64,000 nt of DNA, taken from Blattamonas nauphoetae. Its lineage: Eukaryota; Preaxostyla; Oxymonadida. Numbering within the stretch: position 1 is the stretch's first letter; each line of letters opens with the position of its first letter. The DNA is taken from NCBI GenBank assembly GCA_033064195.1, contig JARBJD010000275.1, positions 36,512 through 100,511 on the forward strand, written 5' to 3'. Positions 60,787-64,000 of the stretch are shown here, one piece after another. Both the position numbers and the translations under genes were made by a program. The notes under the pieces are model-generated. The model made no database searches, was not told the origin of the DNA, and saw only the letters and a list, made by a program, of their open reading frames with translations.

Positions 60787-60850
60787 CATATATAGAATGT
60801 TCTCAATAAACAACTCCATTTGATGGTTGCTTCTCGACATTCTATATATG
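60787..60850. repeat. 14-bp perfect inverted repeat between convergent genes
   Basis: CATATATAGAATGT (60787-60800) and its reverse complement (60837-60850) flank a 36-base loop, beginning 17 bp past the stop of the upstream gene. It could form a hairpin in transcripts from either strand. The remaining intergenic stretch to 61059 shows nothing else. Confidence 0.7.
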
Positions 60851-61059
60851 GAGAAGAAAAACACATCCAAGTTTCTCGGACTTGCCATTCACTCTTTATT
60901 CAGGAGATTTTACGTGGTAAAGTTCACTTCAGTGGTTTTCAATGAATTAAACCGTTTCCAAAACGTACTCTGAACATACACCCAGAAAGTCTTTGGCAAG
61001 GCAGAATAAAGATCAAGAAAAACATGAGAAAACAAAGATTTCCTAAATGATGAATAAAA

Positions 61060-64000
61060 CTAAGAGTCTCCCTGAATAATCTTCTGTTCCTTTACCCATT
61101 CTAACGTCCTTCTATTCTCCTCCATGATATGGACATCAATAAAGTAATTGAAGAGTGTGGACATTGCATGTGTAATGTCGTATCCTTGTTCATACTTCCG
61201 GAGAAGAAGCGAATATTGCTTGGTGACGTCTTGGATTCGTGAACATAAAACATCTGCATCTGGATGTTGAGATTGGTTAATCCATTTGATTTCTTCCTTT
61301 TGATGTCGATGGAGGAAGGCATGAACAATCTGAGCCTGTTGTCCCAGTTGTTTCTCTTCGTTCTTGATCAGATTATCGAGAAGTGTTGACGCAGCATCAA
61401 GAATGAGACGATGACTATCATCGAGTTTCGCCTCTCCGAGGTTGAACGCCTTCGACCATCTGATGGCCATCGTTTCTTCGAGAGGAATGAGTTGTTGGAT
61501 TCGTTTTGTTTTAAATGCCACGTGGTTGAGCTGAGATTGAACTTTGACAATGAGATAGAAGAAGAGGAGTACGATAAGAGCAAAGTTCAGAACAGAAAAA
61601 ACTATTATGAGGACTGTTTGTGTGAGATAGACTGTTGAAGATTCGTTTGCGATGTCCTCCGTGATCCGGGCGAGTCCATCTTTGAGATCGTATCGCAACG
61701 CAGTATTGATGTATGCCGCTGGGTGATGATTGGGTGAGATGACCCGAGGATCTGAATACGAGGAATTGTACATTTCGATGGCACGCATTGCTTTTCGCAG
61801 GAGTTGCATCATGGCCTCGACTCCGTAGAGTTTGACCCCGTTTGCGAGGCCAGTCGTTGGCATTCGGTCCGGCTTCTGTGAGCAGATTGATTTGTCCTTC
61901 AAAAAACACGTGTCGGGTTCAAACAGGAGAGATTGAACACTTTTGACAGTTAGCATGTCATACACAACGACTGGATCTATCACAGAATCACCCATTGGGG
62001 GCATCTCCCCAAACCGACACAAGTTGTGAAGATTCGTGATGTATGTTTGATATGCTGAGAAGACTTTCAGGACTTCTTCCTGAGATGATGACATATGCTC
62101 GAGTCCTGTCCATCCAGGAGATGACCGAAGAACCACATCAGCATCTTTCACACCAGCTTCAGGAAATGCGACCTGAAGAGCCAAGAATGGGACAAGCTGG
62201 GCACTCGCTGCACGAATACCTGCTAAGCCGACACGGACAGGCCAAGCCTGCATGAAAAATGTTGTGGCAATGCTCACGATCACATTTGCTAGTAATCCAA
62301 CAAGAAGGAGAACATATGCGACAAGTGCTGAAGCAATCAATCCTGGTGGAACAGCATTTTGGAATATTTTTTTCTTCTTCAATTCTGTGACGTCTGGGAT
62401 GGTAAGCTTTGGAAGTGAATTTATTGACTGTTGGTCCAGATGTTCCTCACTTGTGTCTTTGAGGGCCTCCTCTTTGATGGCTATTGATCGTGAAGTTTGT
62501 GCTGGAGTGCTTCCCTTCGTCAACTCGTCTCCAAGAGCGAGGCTTTGTCCGCCTTCGATTGGATGACCCTGTGATTCAGATGGTTGAATTGCGAATGAAG
62601 GCGCTCGACTGTGTTGTGGAAGAATTCGCATGCCACCGTCTGTACTATCTCCTGGGAGGATTGGTTGGATCGACAGTCTGCGATTGTGAGCTGGTGCAGG
62701 ATGGAATCCAGGTTCCTGATCCGGGTTATCAGCAGGATTTGCAAAAGGTGTGGATTGCCCTCGTCGATGAGCGGGTGGTCGCATGAGGAGAGAGGCTCTT
62801 CTGTTATGTATTGGGGCAGTTGGGAGTGACCCTTCGTCAGAGACAGACAGCTCCTTGAAAAGTGGCATTCCATGAACTCCGATAGACACTTGGCGATTAT
62901 GTAGGAGAGAATTTGCATTGGTGAGCATTCCCGGAGCAAAAATCGACTTTCGTCTTTTATGTGCAGGGACCTCGATGGAGTTTTCCCCTTGGATGGGTTG
63001 TAGATCCATCCCAGGAAATTGTTGATTGAATGACGGCCTTTTGAACATCCCTGGAGCAAGACTCCCACGAGCAGCAGCGAGTGTACTCTTCCAATCCTTC
63101 CGAATTTCTGCTCTTTTCTTTTCTTGGTTGTCGAGTTCAGCTGAGTTTGTGAGTCGTGTCTGTATGTTCCCCAACACATCAGGCTTGATCGAAATCAAGA
63201 ACGAAAGCGCAGCATTTCTCTGTTTGTTGAGGCGGGTAAGGAGAAAATAAACGATTGCTGTGATGGCGACTGCAATAACCAAACCAATAACCCCAATTGC
63301 GATGATCAAGAGCATCCGAGTTGTATTTTGTGACGCAAGAGCCATTACTAAATCACATATCATTTTCTTGAATTTCTGATCAAGGGAAGTGGGGCCGTTC
63401 ATCATTGTCTGTGTGATGATATCACGAAGTGTGTCTTCTTTGAATGAACCTGTCAATCCGGACAATTGGTACAGTTCCGTTGCATATCCATTCGCTGCAT
63501 TGATAAGTGTCTGTGTGGACTGATATTGGTAGCTGAAGACTCCGCTATCATGAATCGTTGTGAAGTACGTGAGTTCAGCCTGGTGCCAAACCAAGAATTG
63601 TGAATCTGTCTTGAAAAGTTTAATAATTGCGATGTTGTGTAATTCTCTCGATTTCTCTTGGAGAGAATCGAGTGTTTCCTGGAATGTCGGGTAAATCGCA
63701 GGATCGAGCGTTCCAAGGTTGAAGTGGTAGATCTCGTAGAGTTTCACGTAGTATGTGAGTTCGTTCACAAGTGTCTCGGCCGTTGCCATGTCTTTGAGGA
63801 TGCCAATGTTATCTGCAACGTCTCGTGTGTTATCCAACGAAAGAAGCATGATGACGATCCCCAAACCAAGAAAGATCACAACTGTGACTGGAGAACCGTA
63901 TTTCAGGAACCCAAACCAAATGTCTGATGCGACCCTCTGTTCCTCCTCCGCTCCAGATTTGGCTTTTCGTGATCCAATATTGTTCTTGGTTCCTTTTTTT
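61060..64000 (-). CDS. Multi-pass membrane protein with hemerythrin-like C-terminus (5' end outside window)
   Basis: The frame is open to the window edge, so the N-terminus is missing. At least four membrane helices are seen: IFLGLGIVIMLLS, IGVIGLVIAVAITAIVYFLL, SALVAYVLLLVGLLANVIVS and VLIIVFSVLNFALIVLLFFY. Between helices 2 and 3 is a loop of about 290 residues with six H-x-R-x-x-S/T motifs (for example AHKRRKSI, IHNRRASL, AHNRRLSI), which look like basophilic kinase sites. The last 140 residues resemble hemerythrin: DDSHRLILDAA, HRHQKEEIKW and FIDVHIMEENR. Some iron ligands differ from the consensus. It could be an oxygen or iron sensor; the layout recalls large protist TmcB-like membrane proteins. 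Confidence 0.6.
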   Translation of the reverse strand, partial: KKGTKNNIGSRKAKSGAEEEQRVASDIWFGFLKYGSPVTVVIFLGLGIVIMLLSLDNTRDVADNIGILKDMATAETLVNELTYYVKLYEIYHFNLGTLDPAIYPTFQETLDSLQEKSRELHNIAIIKLFKTDSQFLVWHQAELTYFTTIHDSGVFSYQYQSTQTLINAANGYATELYQLSGLTGSFKEDTLRDIITQTMMNGPTSLDQKFKKMICDLVMALASQNTTRMLLIIAIGVIGLVIAVAITAIVYFLLTRLNKQRNAALSFLISIKPDVLGNIQTRLTNSAELDNQEKKRAEIRKDWKSTLAAARGSLAPGMFKRPSFNQQFPGMDLQPIQGENSIEVPAHKRRKSIFAPGMLTNANSLLHNRQVSIGVHGMPLFKELSVSDEGSLPTAPIHNRRASLLMRPPAHRRGQSTPFANPADNPDQEPGFHPAPAHNRRLSIQPILPGDSTDGGMRILPQHSRAPSFAIQPSESQGHPIEGGQSLALGDELTKGSTPAQTSRSIAIKEEALKDTSEEHLDQQSINSLPKLTIPDVTELKKKKIFQNAVPPGLIASALVAYVLLLVGLLANVIVSIATTFFMQAWPVRVGLAGIRAASAQLVPFLALQVAFPEAGVKDADVVLRSSPGWTGLEHMSSSQEEVLKVFSAYQTYITNLHNLCRFGEMPPMGDSVIDPVVVYDMLTVKSVQSLLFEPDTCFLKDKSICSQKPDRMPTTGLANGVKLYGVEAMMQLLRKAMRAIEMYNSSYSDPRVISPNHHPAAYINTALRYDLKDGLARITEDIANESSTVYLTQTVLIIVFSVLNFALIVLLFFYLIVKVQSQLNHVAFKTKRIQQLIPLEETMAIRWSKAFNLGEAKLDDSHRLILDAASTLLDNLIKNEEKQLGQQAQIVHAFLHRHQKEEIKWINQSQHPDADVLCSRIQDVTKQYSLLLRKYEQGYDITHAMSTLFNYFIDVHIMEENRRTLEWVKEQKIIQGDS

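Overview
This window is nuclear DNA of a compact, intron-bearing microbial eukaryote. Most genes are broken by very short spliceosomal introns (about 28-65 bp, with a sharp class of exactly 32 bp). Neighbouring genes lie 50-300 bp apart on both strands, and TAA, TAG and TGA all act as stops. The gene set includes flagellar-type genes (NME7, TEX9-like). A flagellated protist is therefore likely. A metamonad of the oxymonad kind is a guess from overall style, not something the sequence proves.

Layout. 1-4450 is poor in genes. It holds an inverted repeat carrying a helix-turn-helix ORF end and a tRNA-like Pol III unit, a second tRNA-like unit, a 355-bp mariner-type MITE flanked by TA, a spliced hypothetical gene and a short repeat array. 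4508-16515 holds a large importin-beta-like HEAT protein, SMC2 of condensin and a small unknown gene. 16601-18210 holds the spliceosomal protein U2A' and a p24 cargo receptor. 18273-28099 holds a membrane protein with a shikimate-kinase-like C-terminus, two coiled-coil proteins, a rolling-stone-like membrane protein, tRNA-Tyr with a 10-nt intron and an unknown spliced gene. 28316-30759 holds a multi-pass membrane protein and ribosomal protein L3.

30987-36922 is dominated by a 2.3-kb inverted repeat. It carries two complete, tail-to-tail NME7 genes and two copies of the SH3 end of an F-BAR gene; only the right-hand F-BAR gene is whole. 37784-41000 is glucosidase II alpha. 41053-43042 is a second inverted repeat, with two complete head-to-head MOB1 genes. 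43130-47850 holds an unknown coiled-coil gene, a GCNA/SprT-type protease, a multi-pass membrane protein and the PA28 proteasome activator. 48030-52447 holds divergent CDC45 and TAF6. 52510-60770 holds the RNA polymerase I largest subunit, a divergent TEX9-like gene and an unknown gene. 61060-64000 is a multi-pass membrane protein with a hemerythrin-like tail that runs off the window.

The recognised genes are mostly housekeeping: chromosome and replication (SMC2, CDC45, GCNA), transcription and splicing (POLR1A, TAF6, U2A'), translation (RPL3, tRNA-Tyr), secretory pathway (p24, glucosidase II), signalling (MOB1) and flagellum (NME7, TEX9). The main surprises are three separate inverted duplications in 64 kb, the 32-bp intron class with some GC-AG introns, two tRNA-like genes whose anticodon arms do not pair, and two unusual membrane-protein fusions. 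Splice sites were inferred by eye from reading frame and family alignment, not from transcripts.
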